Assembly: GCF_001644645.1 (NCBI RefSeq)
Contig: NZ_CP011390.1
Coordinates: 496,001-560,000, forward strand
Direction of reading: 5' to 3'
Source: Flavisolibacter tropicus
GTDB taxonomy: Bacteria > Bacteroidota > Bacteroidia > Chitinophagales > Chitinophagaceae
DNA length: 64,000 nucleotides
The number at the start of each line of letters is the position of its first letter. The stretch's first letter is position 1. This document shows, piece by piece, positions 1-10,381 of the stretch. The notes beneath the pieces are model-generated. The model saw only the letters and a list, made by a program, of their open reading frames with translations, was not told the DNA's origin and made no database searches. A program made the position numbers and the translations under genes.

Positions 1-1
1 C

Positions 2-214
2 AAGTTCATTAAAGCGTTGAATGAAGCAGTTGATCATGTTAAAACGCAATTAATGCCAGATTTTGACTTTGATGCGTATAACCATGATGATATTTCTGAT
101 GAACACGATATGGATGATGTAGCTGAAACAGTTGAAGTTCCTGCAACAGCTGCTCCTGCTTCTGTTACTGCGCCTGCCGCCACTTCATCTCAGGATGAAG
201 TTGATAAATGGTAA
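2..214 (+). CDS. C-terminal end of an unidentified acidic protein (partial)
   Basis: The frame is open to the left edge of the window, so only about the last 70 residues are present. The visible part begins KFIKALNEAVDHVKTQ, runs through a strongly acidic stretch (YNHDDISDEHDMDD) and ends in an Ala/Pro/Thr-rich tail closing with DEVDKW. It looks like a soluble C-terminal tail. I do not recognise the family. A Rho-independent terminator follows about 25 bases after the stop, which supports this being the real 3' end of a gene. Confidence 0.6.
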   Translation, partial: KFIKALNEAVDHVKTQLMPDFDFDAYNHDDISDEHDMDDVAETVEVPATAAPASVTAPAATSSQDEVDKW

Positions 215-238
215 TCAGCAATCTTATTTATTATATTA

Positions 239-262
239 AAAACCCTCAGTGAGGGTTTTTTT
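239..262 (+). terminator. Rho-independent terminator
   Basis: The stem AAAACCCTC/GAGGGTTTT has a 3-base loop and runs into seven T. It lies between the partial gene on the left and the large secreted-protein gene on the right. Confidence 0.85.
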
Positions 263-299
263 ATTATATATATCTTTGATTCTGAGTCCTAACTGTCCT

Positions 300-3200
300 A
301 TGAAGAGAACGCTACTGCCAGTCCTGACGCTTTGTTTTTTACTTTCTATACTATTCCTAATTCCAGAAAGACCGTTACATTCTAATTTAAATAAGAAACA
401 TAAGATCCCTAAAAAAGACAGAATTGATCTGGCTATTCAGCAAGAATACCAGCTAACAAGGGATCCTGGTAGTAATTCCGTTCCCGTAGAAAGATTACTC
501 GCAGCAAAAGCATTACGTGATAAAAAGCTGGCTTCCCGAGCCAACTTAAGAGTTTCTGGTATCAATTGGCAAGAAAGAGGACCCTATAATGTGGGGGGAA
601 GAACCCGGGCTTTAATGTTTGACCTTAATGATCCTACTTATAAAAAAGTATGGGCTGCAGGTGTAGGTGGTGGATTGTGGTATACAAATGATATTAGTGT
701 GGCTTCACCAGTTTGGACTAAAGTAAACGATTTCTTTAATAATATAGCTATAACCGCCATAGTGCAAAACCCGTTGAATCCTCAGGAAATGTATTTTGGT
801 ACAGGTGAAGGGTGGTTTAATGCAGATGCTATAAAAGGTTTAGGAATTTGGAAAAGTATCGATGGTGGCATTACCTGGACTCAATTGAATGCAACCAGCA
901 ACTTTTCTTTTGTAAATGACCTTTTAATTGATAAAGGTGGAAATATTTATGCCAGTGTTCGTCAAGGCCAAGCTTCTGATGCTGCGGGTATTCAAAAGTC
1001 TACTGATGGCGGCACAACCTGGTCGCAGGTCTTAGTTGGCTCTTCAGCTAGGGGAACTGATCTTGAACTAGCGAGTAATGGCGATATATATGCTTCAGTA
1101 GGCATTTTTGACAATGGCGGTGTTTACCGATCTAGCTATGCCACTAACACTACAAACACCGGTAATGCAGGCACTTGGGTCAATATTACGCCTAATACAA
1201 GCGGTTCTATAGCTTCACCTGCCAACTTTTGGCACCGTATTGAATTGGCTTGTGCACCATCAGATCCTTCTATCGTTTACGCTTTGTTTCAGGGCTATGG
1301 CTCCAATTATTGTACATCTGTTCAGCAATATAATAGTACTAATAATACATGGGCTGTAAAAACAGTTCCTCAATTTATTGATAATGGCGCTTCTGCAATA
1401 TTTACAAGGGATCAAGCTTGGTATGGTTTAACAGCAGCAGTCGATCCTAACAATTCAAATAGTCTTTATGTAGGTGGGATTGATGCTTTGCGTTCAGATG
1501 ATGGCGGGGCCACTTGGGCGCAAATGACATCTTGGAGTCTTGAAACCGGATTTACAGCAGCACAAAATGTTCATGCCGACCAACATGCAATTGTATTTGC
1601 ACCAGGTAGTTCTTCACGGGCTGTTTGGGGAACCGATGGTGGTGTTGATTATACAGATAACGCAAATATTATTTCAGGTAAACCAACCTATACTAACAAG
1701 AACACAGGATACAATGTAACCCAGTTATACAGTGCTGCTCTTCATCCATCCAGTACAAATTATTTTTTGACAGGCGCACAGGATAACGGCACGCAGAAGT
1801 TTACGAATGCTGGTATGAATAATACCACTGAGGTTTCAGGAGGGGACGGTGCTTTTTGCCATATAGATCAGGACAACCCTAATATTCAGATCACGTCTTA
1901 CGTTTACAATAACTATTTTGTATCTACTAATGGGGGGGCTAGTTTTAATAATACCCGGTTTTTTAATAATAACGGTGGTTTTATAAATCCTACAGATTAT
2001 GATGACGCCCAGAATATTTTATATGGCGGAAACTCAGACGGTACATTTTTCCGTTGGAATGATCCAGCTACAGCGGGTAGTACGACAGCCTCGGTAAGTG
2101 TTTCGGCATTTTCTGGGAAAGGCATAACACATGTTTACGTTTCTCCGACTACTTCAAATCGTGTTTACTTTGGTTTAAATAATGGGTCGGTCATTAGAGT
2201 TGACGATGCTAATACGGGCACAACAAAAACTGGCACAGTCATTAAAGCTGCTGTTGGATCTGTTTCTGTTTCATGCATAGCAGTTGATATTGCTAATGAA
2301 GATCATATGCTTGTTACCTATAGTAACTATGGTACAACTAGTATTTACGAATCTTTCAATGCCAATCAGGCTTCACCCACTTGGACTGCCGTAGAGGGAA
2401 ATCTGCCTGATATGCCAGTACGTTGGGTTGTATTTGATCCCCGGAATTCAGATTGGGCAATCATAGCTACCGAGCTAGGTGTATGGTCAACAGATGATTT
2501 GAATGGATCTTCTACCAATTGGGAAACAACAAATAGTGGCTTGGCCAACGTAAGGGTCGATATGTTGCAATACAGACCCTCTGATCGGACTTTAGTGGCG
2601 GCTACCCATGGACGTGGCCTGTTTACTACAGTTATTCCTAATGTAACAACGCCGGATATTAATTTTTCATCTAGCGCTGCATCAGCATCAGAACAGACAA
2701 CTTTATCTTCAGGTTGTCGCTCATATACAGATGTAACACTGAATATGACGATCGCAAACGCTCCAACAGGCGATGCAAGTGTTGCTCTAACTATCAAGCC
2801 GGGCAATACGGCCACTGAGGGTGTAGACTTTGATTACACTACAAATGGCGACTTTAACAGCATAAGCCATGCAATAACGTTTGCAAATGGTGCAACGGCC
2901 AATAAAGCCATTACCATACGTGTATATAATGACACTGAAGTGGAGGCTGCAGAATCCTTTACATTGGAATATTCTTTGTCTGGAACCACGAATGCTAAAA
3001 AGGGCGCATCTTATCAGCAACATACATTCACCATTAATGATAATGATATAGCTCCTGTCGCAGGCAGTACAGCAACTATTGGAACTCCGGATTATTACCT
3101 GGGAGATAATACTGGAGCTCCGCCTTTTAACTCAAGACTCCGTTTTTCAAAGTCAACGATATTGTATAAAGCCAGTGAGTTAAGTGCCCAAGGTTTATCT

Positions 3201-4682
3201 GCTGGTTATATAAACTCTATTGCATTTTATTTACAGAAATATAGTTCTCGACCCTTTCTGAATCTTCAAATAAAAGCCAGGCTGACCTCTTTAAATTACT
3301 TAATAGATGGCGCTGTGAACGTAGTTTCAACTTCGATTGTGGGTTCATATAGCAGTTATACAACAGTTAACGGCTGGAATACATTTAACTTCAATACTCC
3401 ATTTTATTGGAATGGTAGTAGCAATATTGTAATAGAAGTATGTTACGATAATGGTAGTACTAGTGCTACTGAAAACTCCGATGTTGCATTCGGATACAGC
3501 GATGGCGGAGCGCCGGCACAGGATAATATGTATTGGCAGGATAATCTAAGCTGCTCTGGTTCTTATTCACTAGTAAATTCATTTGGTAATGGTGTTAAAC
3601 CAATGGCTAGATTCTCAATAGGTACTGCCGTTGCAACTGCACTAAATTCAACGAAAGCAGAATATCTAGGTCCTAATAATGATGTATACTTTTATTCAGC
3701 AACAGGCGAGTTGATGGCTCGTATTAAAAACCTGTCTGCTCATAACTTTGGTTGTACACAACTTACGATCGACAGAAGTGGAAACGGCGCTACGGCATTT
3801 ACTAATAACGTGTCTGCTAACTTTTTAATGAATAAAACGTTTAGAGTCGTTCCAACTACAAATAGCAGTTTAGGTAACTATGAGATCACTCTATACTTTA
3901 CGCAGGCAGAAGTGCAAGCCTGGGAAGCCGCAACGGGTAGTTTGTGGAGTAATATCCAATTAATTAAAGTTCCAAGCCAGATATCCAATTATTCTCCTGC
4001 AACTCCAATGCCTGATGGCGCAGGGGCAGCACAGGTAGTGGTTCCCATTAGAGGTACATTCGGAACAAACTATACCTTAACGTATACATTTAGCAATGGT
4101 TTCTCCGGGTTTGGTGCAGGTATTCCAAGTATTACAGCGTTGCCAGTTCGTTTGTTAAGCTTTCAAGGCAAGTTGATGGATCAATCTGTTGCGTTGAACT
4201 GGATAACTACCTATGAGCAAAACAGTAAGTTATTTATTGTTGAAAAATCTACAGACGGAACGAACTTCTACAAAATCGGTTCAGTTAATGCTAAAGGCAC
4301 AAGTATTACTGTAAATGATTATCGTTTTACGGATAATGGACCTAGTTCTATTAATTACTATCGTTTAAAAATGGTTGATCTTGATGGTACTACAACTTAT
4401 AGTCAGATTATAAAGATTCAATATGAGGATGCTCCTCAGAAAGTTTCTGTTTTAACGAACCCATTCGAATCATTTATTGATTTACAGTTTGCTAAAAAAG
4501 CGCAAGTTGTTTCGTTGCAGTTACTTCAACTCAATGGAACTATAGTAGAAGAAAAACTGTTTAAAGTATCTGCAGAAAAACTAAGTTGGAGTTTATCAAA
4601 TTCTACATTGAGTAAAGGCGTGTACTTGCTGAGAATTACAGCCGATCGGCAAATATTTATAAAGAAACTGATTAAGAAATAG
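300..4682 (+). CDS. Large secreted BNR/sialidase-like repeat protein with Calx-beta and T9SS sorting domain
   Basis: A 1460-residue exported protein. The start chosen is ATG at 300 (MKRTLLPVLTLCFLLSILF), which gives a clean signal peptide; an upstream in-frame non-ATG start would extend it into the terminator. The N-terminal half has BNR/VPS10-like repeat motifs (KSIDGGITWTQ, KSTDGGTTWSQ, RSDDGGATWAQ), the usual mark of a beta-propeller. Around residues 830-920 there is a Calx-beta-like domain (GNTATEGVDFDY, then FTINDND). The last about 80 residues form a type A T9SS sorting domain (NPFESFIDLQF, SKGVYLLRI, KKLIKK end), so the product is probably exported by the type IX system and anchored or released at the surface. 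No T9SS component lies nearby. The substrate is unknown; BNR repeats alone do not show sialidase activity and I see no clear catalytic signature. Confidence 0.85.
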   Translation: MKRTLLPVLTLCFLLSILFLIPERPLHSNLNKKHKIPKKDRIDLAIQQEYQLTRDPGSNSVPVERLLAAKALRDKKLASRANLRVSGINWQERGPYNVGGRTRALMFDLNDPTYKKVWAAGVGGGLWYTNDISVASPVWTKVNDFFNNIAITAIVQNPLNPQEMYFGTGEGWFNADAIKGLGIWKSIDGGITWTQLNATSNFSFVNDLLIDKGGNIYASVRQGQASDAAGIQKSTDGGTTWSQVLVGSSARGTDLELASNGDIYASVGIFDNGGVYRSSYATNTTNTGNAGTWVNITPNTSGSIASPANFWHRIELACAPSDPSIVYALFQGYGSNYCTSVQQYNSTNNTWAVKTVPQFIDNGASAIFTRDQAWYGLTAAVDPNNSNSLYVGGIDALRSDDGGATWAQMTSWSLETGFTAAQNVHADQHAIVFAPGSSSRAVWGTDGGVDYTDNANIISGKPTYTNKNTGYNVTQLYSAALHPSSTNYFLTGAQDNGTQKFTNAGMNNTTEVSGGDGAFCHIDQDNPNIQITSYVYNNYFVSTNGGASFNNTRFFNNNGGFINPTDYDDAQNILYGGNSDGTFFRWNDPATAGSTTASVSVSAFSGKGITHVYVSPTTSNRVYFGLNNGSVIRVDDANTGTTKTGTVIKAAVGSVSVSCIAVDIANEDHMLVTYSNYGTTSIYESFNANQASPTWTAVEGNLPDMPVRWVVFDPRNSDWAIIATELGVWSTDDLNGSSTNWETTNSGLANVRVDMLQYRPSDRTLVAATHGRGLFTTVIPNVTTPDINFSSSAASASEQTTLSSGCRSYTDVTLNMTIANAPTGDASVALTIKPGNTATEGVDFDYTTNGDFNSISHAITFANGATANKAITIRVYNDTEVEAAESFTLEYSLSGTTNAKKGASYQQHTFTINDNDIAPVAGSTATIGTPDYYLGDNTGAPPFNSRLRFSKSTILYKASELSAQGLSAGYINSIAFYLQKYSSRPFLNLQIKARLTSLNYLIDGAVNVVSTSIVGSYSSYTTVNGWNTFNFNTPFYWNGSSNIVIEVCYDNGSTSATENSDVAFGYSDGGAPAQDNMYWQDNLSCSGSYSLVNSFGNGVKPMARFSIGTAVATALNSTKAEYLGPNNDVYFYSATGELMARIKNLSAHNFGCTQLTIDRSGNGATAFTNNVSANFLMNKTFRVVPTTNSSLGNYEITLYFTQAEVQAWEAATGSLWSNIQLIKVPSQISNYSPATPMPDGAGAAQVVVPIRGTFGTNYTLTYTFSNGFSGFGAGIPSITALPVRLLSFQGKLMDQSVALNWITTYEQNSKLFIVEKSTDGTNFYKIGSVNAKGTSITVNDYRFTDNGPSSINYYRLKMVDLDGTTTYSQIIKIQYEDAPQKVSVLTNPFESFIDLQFAKKAQVVSLQLLQLNGTIVEEKLFKVSAEKLSWSLSNSTLSKGVYLLRITADRQIFIKKLIKK

Positions 4683-4693
4683 TCATAATAGAA

Positions 4694-4722
4694 AAGCCCT
4701 CTTTAATGAGGGCTTTTTTATT
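4694..4722. terminator. Bidirectional Rho-independent terminator
   Basis: The stem AAGCCCTC (4694-4701) pairs with GAGGGCTT (4708-4715), with a T-run on the right and an A-rich left flank. It sits between the convergent ends of the secreted BNR protein gene and pgi and can serve both. Confidence 0.85.
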
Positions 4723-4736
4723 ATGAAGTAATTTAC

Positions 4737-6386
4737 TTACTTCCTCATTTCCTTAAAGGCGTTTATTAATCCATTTGTGGAAACATCATGAGAGGCAACT
4801 TTATCCTCACCTTTCAATTCTGGTAAGATCTTATTGGCAAGCTGTTTTCCTAACTCAACACCCCACTGATCAAAGCTGAAGATATTCCAGATTACACCCT
4901 GCGCAAATATCTTATGCTCATAAAGGGCAATTAATTGTCCAAGGGTAAATGGAGTGATCTTTTTAATTAAGATTGAGTTGGTTGGGCGGTTTCCTTCAAA
5001 TATTTTGAAGGGAGCTAGCTTGGCAACTTCTTCTTCACTTTTACCAGCTTTCAATAATTCCTCCTCTACCTCTTCTTCCGTTTTGCCATTCATTAAAGCC
5101 TCTGTTTGGGCAAAGAAGTTAGACAGTAGCTTAGTATGATGATCTCCAATAGGGTTATGTGATTGGGCCGGAGCAATAAAATCACATGGAATTAGCATAG
5201 TGCCTTGATGAATTAATTGGTAGAAAGCATGTTGACCGTTGGTGCCAGGTTCTCCCCAAACAATAGGGCCAGTGGCATATTCCACCTGCTCGCCATTACG
5301 GTCAACACTTTTACCATTGCTTTCCATATTTCCTTGCTGAAAATAGGCGGCAAAGCGGTGCATGTATTGGTCATATGGTAAAATAGCTTCGGTTTGTGCC
5401 TCAAAGAAGTTGATATACCAAAGACTGATTAGCGCCATTAAAACAGGGATATTCTTTTCTGGAGATGTTTCTCTGAAGTGTTTATCCGTTTCATGAGCAC
5501 CTCTTAATAATTGCTCAAAGTTGTCGTAACCAATGGTCAGCGCAATGGATAAGCCGATAGCACTCCAAAGTGAATATCGACCGCCAACCCAGTCCCAGAA
5601 CTCAAACATATTTTCTTTGCTGATTCCAAAGGCAGTTACATCTTTTTCATTGGTCGATAAGGCTACGAAATGCTTAGCTATATGCGCTTCATCCTTTGCC
5701 GTCTTTAAAAACCAGTCCCGTGCGGTATGAGCATTGGTCATGGTTTCCTGTGTTGTAAAGGTTTTTGAAGCAATCAGGAATAAGGTTTCTTCTGGATTTA
5801 CTTTTTTCAGCGTTTCCTCAATATGGGTAGCGTCCACATTAGAAACAAAATAAGCCTGTACGTCTTTCCAATAGGGGCGTAGTGCTTCTGTAACCATTAA
5901 AGGGCCCAGGTCACTACCGCCTATGCCTATGTTGACAATGTATTTGATCCTTTTGCCAGTATAGCCATTCCATTCACCACTATGCACGCTTTCACAAAAG
6001 CGCTTCATTTGTTCTTGTACACGTTTTACGTCGGGCATTACGTTCTTTCCCATACTGTATACAGGCTGACCTGAAAAATCGCGTAAGGCCACATGCAGAA
6101 CGGAGCGTTGTTCCGTTTCATTGATCAAGTCGCCTTCAAATAAAGCTTGTATAGCATCAGTCAGTTTGCACTCATTAGCTAATTGTAGTAGGAGTGTAAG
6201 GGTCTGATCTGTTATACGGTTTTTAGAAAAGTCTATGAAAATATCCTTGAAGCGAATAGAATATTTGTCAAACCGGGTATCATCTTTTTTAAAAAGCTCA
6301 CGCATATGCATAGGTCTTATCTCATTGGCGTGCTGCTCTAATGCTGTCCAGGCTTTGGTTGTGGTGGGGTTTATTTTGGGAAACAT
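4737..6386 (-). CDS. pgi: Glucose-6-phosphate isomerase
   Basis: Interconverts glucose 6-phosphate and fructose 6-phosphate in the cytoplasm. The 549 residues match the usual length of the bacterial long-form enzyme. Visible family signatures are [11 protein letters not shown] near residue 155 (phosphate-binding loop), the PGI signature [12 protein letters not shown] near 270, [10 protein letters not shown] carrying the conserved Glu, and [12 protein letters not shown] carrying the conserved His. The start ATG at 6386 gives the normal N-terminus ([13 protein letters not shown]). It lies 22 bases downstream of the threonine aldolase gene on the same strand and is probably co-transcribed with it, although the functions are unrelated. 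Confidence 0.97.
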   Translation of the reverse strand: MFPKINPTTTKAWTALEQHANEIRPMHMRELFKKDDTRFDKYSIRFKDIFIDFSKNRITDQTLTLLLQLANECKLTDAIQALFEGDLINETEQRSVLHVALRDFSGQPVYSMGKNVMPDVKRVQEQMKRFCESVHSGEWNGYTGKRIKYIVNIGIGGSDLGPLMVTEALRPYWKDVQAYFVSNVDATHIEETLKKVNPEETLFLIASKTFTTQETMTNAHTARDWFLKTAKDEAHIAKHFVALSTNEKDVTAFGISKENMFEFWDWVGGRYSLWSAIGLSIALTIGYDNFEQLLRGAHETDKHFRETSPEKNIPVLMALISLWYINFFEAQTEAILPYDQYMHRFAAYFQQGNMESNGKSVDRNGEQVEYATGPIVWGEPGTNGQHAFYQLIHQGTMLIPCDFIAPAQSHNPIGDHHTKLLSNFFAQTEALMNGKTEEEVEEELLKAGKSEEEVAKLAPFKIFEGNRPTNSILIKKITPFTLGQLIALYEHKIFAQGVIWNIFSFDQWGVELGKQLANKILPELKGEDKVASHDVSTNGLINAFKEMRK

Positions 6387-6408
6387 TGTAAAACTATTTG
6401 GCTAAGGT

Positions 6409-7425
6409 TTATAATTGTTGGAAGATGCGAATGGTTTCATTAATCATATCAGGTGTAACATCTAAGTGGGTTACTAAGCGTATTTGGGTAGCAGAAATGG
6501 CATAAGCAAGTATACCTTTTTCTTTGAGTTGTGCTACCAGGTTTTGAGGCGTATACCCCTCCGCCACAGTAAATATGACGATATTAGTTTCTACGGGTAA
6601 AACCTGTGAAACAAACGGCAGTTCGTTTAAAGCCGCTTCCAATTGTTTGGCGTGTTGATGATCTTCTTCCAGGCGGTCTACATGATTTCGGAGAGCATAT
6701 ATACCAGCTGCTGCAATAAAGCCAGCCTGGCGCATGCCTCCACCAAAAACTTTACGGATACGACGGGCTTTTTTGATAAAATCGGCTGGACCAAGCAATA
6801 CGCTTCCAACCGGGCAGCCTAAGCCTTTGCTTAAACAAACAGATATAGTGTGAAACAATTGGCCAAACTCTTGTGCCGACTGTTTTTTTGCTACAATAGC
6901 ATTGTAAAGACGGGCCCCATCCAGGTGTAACTTCAGCCCACGTTCATCACAGACCGTTCTGATTTTTTGTATTTCCTCCAATTCATAGCAACTACCGCCA
7001 CCACGATTACAGGTGTTTTCCAGGCTTACCAAGCTGGTGTGGGGTTTGTGAACATCATCTGCATTTATACTATTTCTTACCTGATCGGCTGTTATGCGTC
7101 CTCTATTACCCTGTAATAATTGAACAGAAGCACTAGAATTAAAAGCTATACCACCTCCTTCATATTGATAAACATGTGATGTAAAATCGCAGATTACTTC
7201 ATCCCCTGGTTGAGTATGACATTTAATGGCAATTTGGTTGGTCATAGTTCCGGAAGGACAGAAGAGGGCTGCTTCCATACCAAAAAGATCGGCGGAAAGG
7301 GCTTCTAATTCATTTACGGAAGGGTCATCTCCTAATACATCATCACCAACTTTTGCCCGCATCATGGCTTCTAACATACCAGCTGTTGGGCGGGTTACGG
7401 TGTCCGAACGGTAATCTATTATCAT
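6409..7425 (-). CDS. ltaE: Low-specificity L-threonine aldolase
   Basis: A PLP-dependent fold-type I enzyme that cleaves L-threonine or L-allo-threonine to glycine and acetaldehyde. The 338 residues are of normal length. The N-terminus IDYRSDTVTRPTAGM is the family hallmark, HLDGARLYNA holds the PLP-contacting Asp, and CLSKGLGCPVGS near residue 198 contains the Schiff-base lysine. The gene heads a minus-strand pair with pgi and is divergent from the first of three outer-membrane receptor genes. Stereospecificity cannot be read from the sequence. Confidence 0.93.
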   Translation of the reverse strand: MIIDYRSDTVTRPTAGMLEAMMRAKVGDDVLGDDPSVNELEALSADLFGMEAALFCPSGTMTNQIAIKCHTQPGDEVICDFTSHVYQYEGGGIAFNSSASVQLLQGNRGRITADQVRNSINADDVHKPHTSLVSLENTCNRGGGSCYELEEIQKIRTVCDERGLKLHLDGARLYNAIVAKKQSAQEFGQLFHTISVCLSKGLGCPVGSVLLGPADFIKKARRIRKVFGGGMRQAGFIAAAGIYALRNHVDRLEEDHQHAKQLEAALNELPFVSQVLPVETNIVIFTVAEGYTPQNLVAQLKEKGILAYAISATQIRLVTHLDVTPDMINETIRIFQQL

Positions 7426-7601
7426 CGTATCAATTTAAGACATGAAGATAAGATGCCATTGATTAGCATAAGCGACCTGCCATCCGTTATATCTACCGCT
7501 GCTCCCAGATAAAGGCTCTTGTGTAACCCTGTTTCACCTTTTGCGTCACATTAATCAAGATACCGGTCATCCTCCCCATTTACCATTCATTACAAAACAA
7601 T

Positions 7602-7622
7602 GTACTTTACATTGCATAGTAC
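7602..7622. promoter_or_regulatory. 21-bp imperfect palindrome upstream of receptor 1
   Basis: GTACTTTACATTGCATAGTAC reads almost the same on both strands, with perfect GTACT/AGTAC ends. A further AGTAC half-site lies about 35 bases downstream. It lies 50-70 bases before the first receptor gene, where an operator would be expected. No dedicated repressor gene is adjacent. It is absent upstream of the two following paralogs, so regulation of the three probably differs. Confidence 0.45.
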
Positions 7623-7671
7623 CTAAGTTTGTAGTGTAATATTTATCGCAGAGTACTATAAACCTATTACG

Positions 7672-10128
7672 ATGAGAAAATTTTTATCTATACTAACACT
7701 TATTACAGCCTCTAGCTTTGGTTATATAAGCCATGCACAAACCAGCCCATTCAAAGTTTCAGGTGCCGTTCAGGATGTAACCGGAAAATCACTGGAAGCA
7801 GCCACTGTCAATTTATTAAGAGCAAAAGACTCAAGCATTGTAAAACTGGGAGCTGCCGATAAGAGCGGACAGTTCGCCTTTGAAGTAACAACAGATGGTA
7901 AATATTTGGTTTTAGCCTCAGCTGTTGGTTATACAAAACTGTATAGCCCCTCTTTTGAATTAACTGCTGCTAATCCTATTGTTTCGCTTAAAACCCTGCA
8001 GCTTGATAATAAAAGCACTTCACTGGGAAATGTTACGGTTACGGCAAAAAAGCCACTGGTTGAACAGAAAATTGACCGCACAGTAGTTAATGTTGAAGCT
8101 GCCGTTACCAACGTGGGTTCTTCAGCTTTAGAAGTGTTGGAAAAATCACCTGGTATTACAGTTGATAAAGATGGCAACATTAGCCTCAAGGGAAAACAAG
8201 GCGTAATGGTATTGGTAGATGGCCGCCCGACCCAATTAGGAAGTGCAGACTTAGCCAACTTACTGCGCAATATGAACGCTAACCAATTAGACCAGATTGA
8301 GATCATGACCAATCCGCCAGCGAAATACGATGCTGCCGGTAACGCTGGTGTTATCAATATTAAAACGAAGAAGAATAAGGCTTTTGGGTATAATGGTAGC
8401 TTAACGCTTGGTTACGGCCAAGGCTGGTTGCCTAAAGCCAATGAAGGATTCAACTTTAATTATAGAGGCGGTAAGGTTAACCTGTTCACCAACCTTAGCC
8501 ATAACTATCGCAAAAACAAGAACTACCTGGAAATCCACCGCAACGCATTAGACCGCAATACAAAAGAGATCAACAGCTCAATTGAACAGCTAGCTAAAAT
8601 GGTAAATGAGAACAACTCATACAATGCCAAGGTAGGTGTTGACTATTTTGCCAATAAAAGCACCACTTACGGAATTGTATTGGGCGGCTTTGCCAATGTT
8701 GGAGAAGGTTATAGTGTTAACAATGCTTATGGCTATAATGGCAGCGGTTTAAAGAGCAAGCATACCGTTTCTGATGGTGGTGGTAATAATAATTTCAAAA
8801 ACTTTAGCACCAATCTGAATTTTAGAAAAGTATACAAGGCAGAACGTGAGTTAACAGCCGACCTGGATTATAATACCTATAATACCAAAGACGATCAGTA
8901 CCTCTACACGCATTATAATGATGCAATTGGTAATAAAGTAGGCAGTTCCGATACACTATTCAGTATTATGCCACAAAACATCAATATCTATAGTGGCCGT
9001 TTAGATTACCTGCATCCATTGAAAAAAGGGGCTCGTTTTGAAACCGGTGTTAAAACAAGCTTTGTCAAAACGGATAACAATGCCCGCTACGATACTACCG
9101 ATAATGGTAGAGTGGTTACAGACGCCAACCGGTTAAACCACTTTGTGTATGAAGAAATGATCAATGCTGCTTATGCAAATTTCAGTTCACCATTGGGTAA
9201 GAAGTGGTCAACCCAGCTAGGCCTGCGTTTGGAAAACACGATCTCTAAAGGCAATCAAATCACGCAAAACAAAACCTTTGAACGTCCATATACGAATTTG
9301 TTCCCAACAGCTTTCTTGCAATATAAAGCAAGCGAAAAGAATGTGTTTGGTTTGAATTATGGAAGAAGAATTCGTCGTCCAAACTATGAAAGCCTAAATC
9401 CATTCGTTGAATATATTGACCCCTACACCTTCCAAAAAGGTAACCCTTACCTGAAGCCTCAATTCAGCAATAATATTGAACTGAGCCATACGTTCAGAAA
9501 CGTACTGACAACAACCTTGAATTATACAAAAACAAACGATATTATTCAGCCAGTGATTGAGCAGTATGGAGATACCGCTTATGTAAACCAAAGCAATATC
9601 GCCAACCAACGTCAGTATGGAGTTGCAGTTAGCCTGAATATGCCGGTTACTAAATGGTGGACGACCAGTATCTATGTAAATGCTTCTGATAATCGCTTTG
9701 CAGGTATTATTGACAATACACCTGTTGTGGTTAAAGCTAAAATGGTAATGCTTAATGGATCACAACAGTTCAAATTTGCTAAAACCTGGAATGCTGAGTT
9801 GAGTGGTTTCTGGAGATCAAGTGGTATTGAGGGTGTTATCGCAACAAAACCTGTAGGTATGCTAGCCATGGGATTAAGCAAGCAGGTGTTGCAAAATAAG
9901 GGAACCGTTCGCTTAAACGTAAGAGACATCTTATATACTCAAAAGTTCAGAGCAGAATCCAAATATGCCAATGTTGACGCTGGTTTCAAAGAGTGGAGAG
10001 ATAGCCGCGTAGTAAATCTGGGTTTTACTTACCGCTTCAGCAAAGGAAAGATGAATGGTGGACCAAAGCGTAGAAACGGTAGCGCCAATGATGAACAAAG
10101 TCGTGTGGGTGGCGGTAACGGTAACTAA
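7672..10128 (+). CDS. Outer-membrane beta-barrel receptor, TonB-dependent type (tandem paralog 1)
   Basis: An 818-residue outer-membrane protein. The order is a signal peptide (MRKFLSILTLITASSFGY, cleaved near SHAQ), a carboxypeptidase-regulatory-like beta-sandwich (FKVSGAVQDVTGKSLEAATV), a plug-like segment with LEVLEKSPGITVDKDGNISL and KGKQGVMVLVDGRPTQL, then a beta-barrel of the OMP_b-brl_3 type with the conserved RRPNYESLNPFVEYIDP block. The protein ends in TYRFSKGK followed by a charged tail with DEQSRVGGG. The ligand is unknown. It is the first of three tandem paralogs, which suggests local duplication and divergence for related substrates or signals. Its upstream region carries a 21-bp palindrome not seen before the other two. 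Confidence 0.88.
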   Translation: MRKFLSILTLITASSFGYISHAQTSPFKVSGAVQDVTGKSLEAATVNLLRAKDSSIVKLGAADKSGQFAFEVTTDGKYLVLASAVGYTKLYSPSFELTAANPIVSLKTLQLDNKSTSLGNVTVTAKKPLVEQKIDRTVVNVEAAVTNVGSSALEVLEKSPGITVDKDGNISLKGKQGVMVLVDGRPTQLGSADLANLLRNMNANQLDQIEIMTNPPAKYDAAGNAGVINIKTKKNKAFGYNGSLTLGYGQGWLPKANEGFNFNYRGGKVNLFTNLSHNYRKNKNYLEIHRNALDRNTKEINSSIEQLAKMVNENNSYNAKVGVDYFANKSTTYGIVLGGFANVGEGYSVNNAYGYNGSGLKSKHTVSDGGGNNNFKNFSTNLNFRKVYKAERELTADLDYNTYNTKDDQYLYTHYNDAIGNKVGSSDTLFSIMPQNINIYSGRLDYLHPLKKGARFETGVKTSFVKTDNNARYDTTDNGRVVTDANRLNHFVYEEMINAAYANFSSPLGKKWSTQLGLRLENTISKGNQITQNKTFERPYTNLFPTAFLQYKASEKNVFGLNYGRRIRRPNYESLNPFVEYIDPYTFQKGNPYLKPQFSNNIELSHTFRNVLTTTLNYTKTNDIIQPVIEQYGDTAYVNQSNIANQRQYGVAVSLNMPVTKWWTTSIYVNASDNRFAGIIDNTPVVVKAKMVMLNGSQQFKFAKTWNAELSGFWRSSGIEGVIATKPVGMLAMGLSKQVLQNKGTVRLNVRDILYTQKFRAESKYANVDAGFKEWRDSRVVNLGFTYRFSKGKMNGGPKRRNGSANDEQSRVGGGNGN

Positions 10129-10160
10129 TAGTACTACAACCAAAATCAATATACATCAAA

Positions 10161-10187
10161 CAATCCCGTTCATTTAGAGCGGGATTG
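10161..10187 (+). terminator. Hairpin after receptor 1 (weak terminator)
   Basis: CAATCCCG and CGGGATTG form a perfect 8-bp stem with an 11-base loop, 33 bases after the stop codon. No T-run follows, so it may stabilise the 3' end rather than terminate by itself. Confidence 0.5.
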
Positions 10188-10204
10188 TAGTTAAACATCT
10201 CTGC

Positions 10205-10266
10205 TTTAACAGTTTTTCACAAGTTTTTCTTTTCATAAGCCCAAAGGACCGTTCGTGTATTGGTAA
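10205..10266 (+). promoter_or_regulatory. Conserved upstream module of receptor 2
   Basis: It contains TTTAACAGTTTTTCACAA at 10205 and TCGTGTATTGGTAA at 10253. The same two blocks recur before receptor 3 (12908 and 12956) with identical 48-base spacing, although the intervening bases differ. This suggests a retained regulatory element, such as an activator or alternative-sigma site; its identity is unknown. Confidence 0.5.
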
Positions 10267-10381
10267 CGATTAAGGCCCATTGAAAACGTCCATAGCTCGC
10301 TTTATCATAAACACCTATTCAACCCAATAAAAGCTTTACACTTTTGCCATGAAAATTTTTCAGCTCAATAACACACTACAC

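Noticed and set aside
300..4682. Calling the BNR-repeat protein a sialidase
   Set aside because: BNR repeats occur in many non-sialidases and no catalytic Arg triad or Tyr/Glu pair could be identified with confidence.
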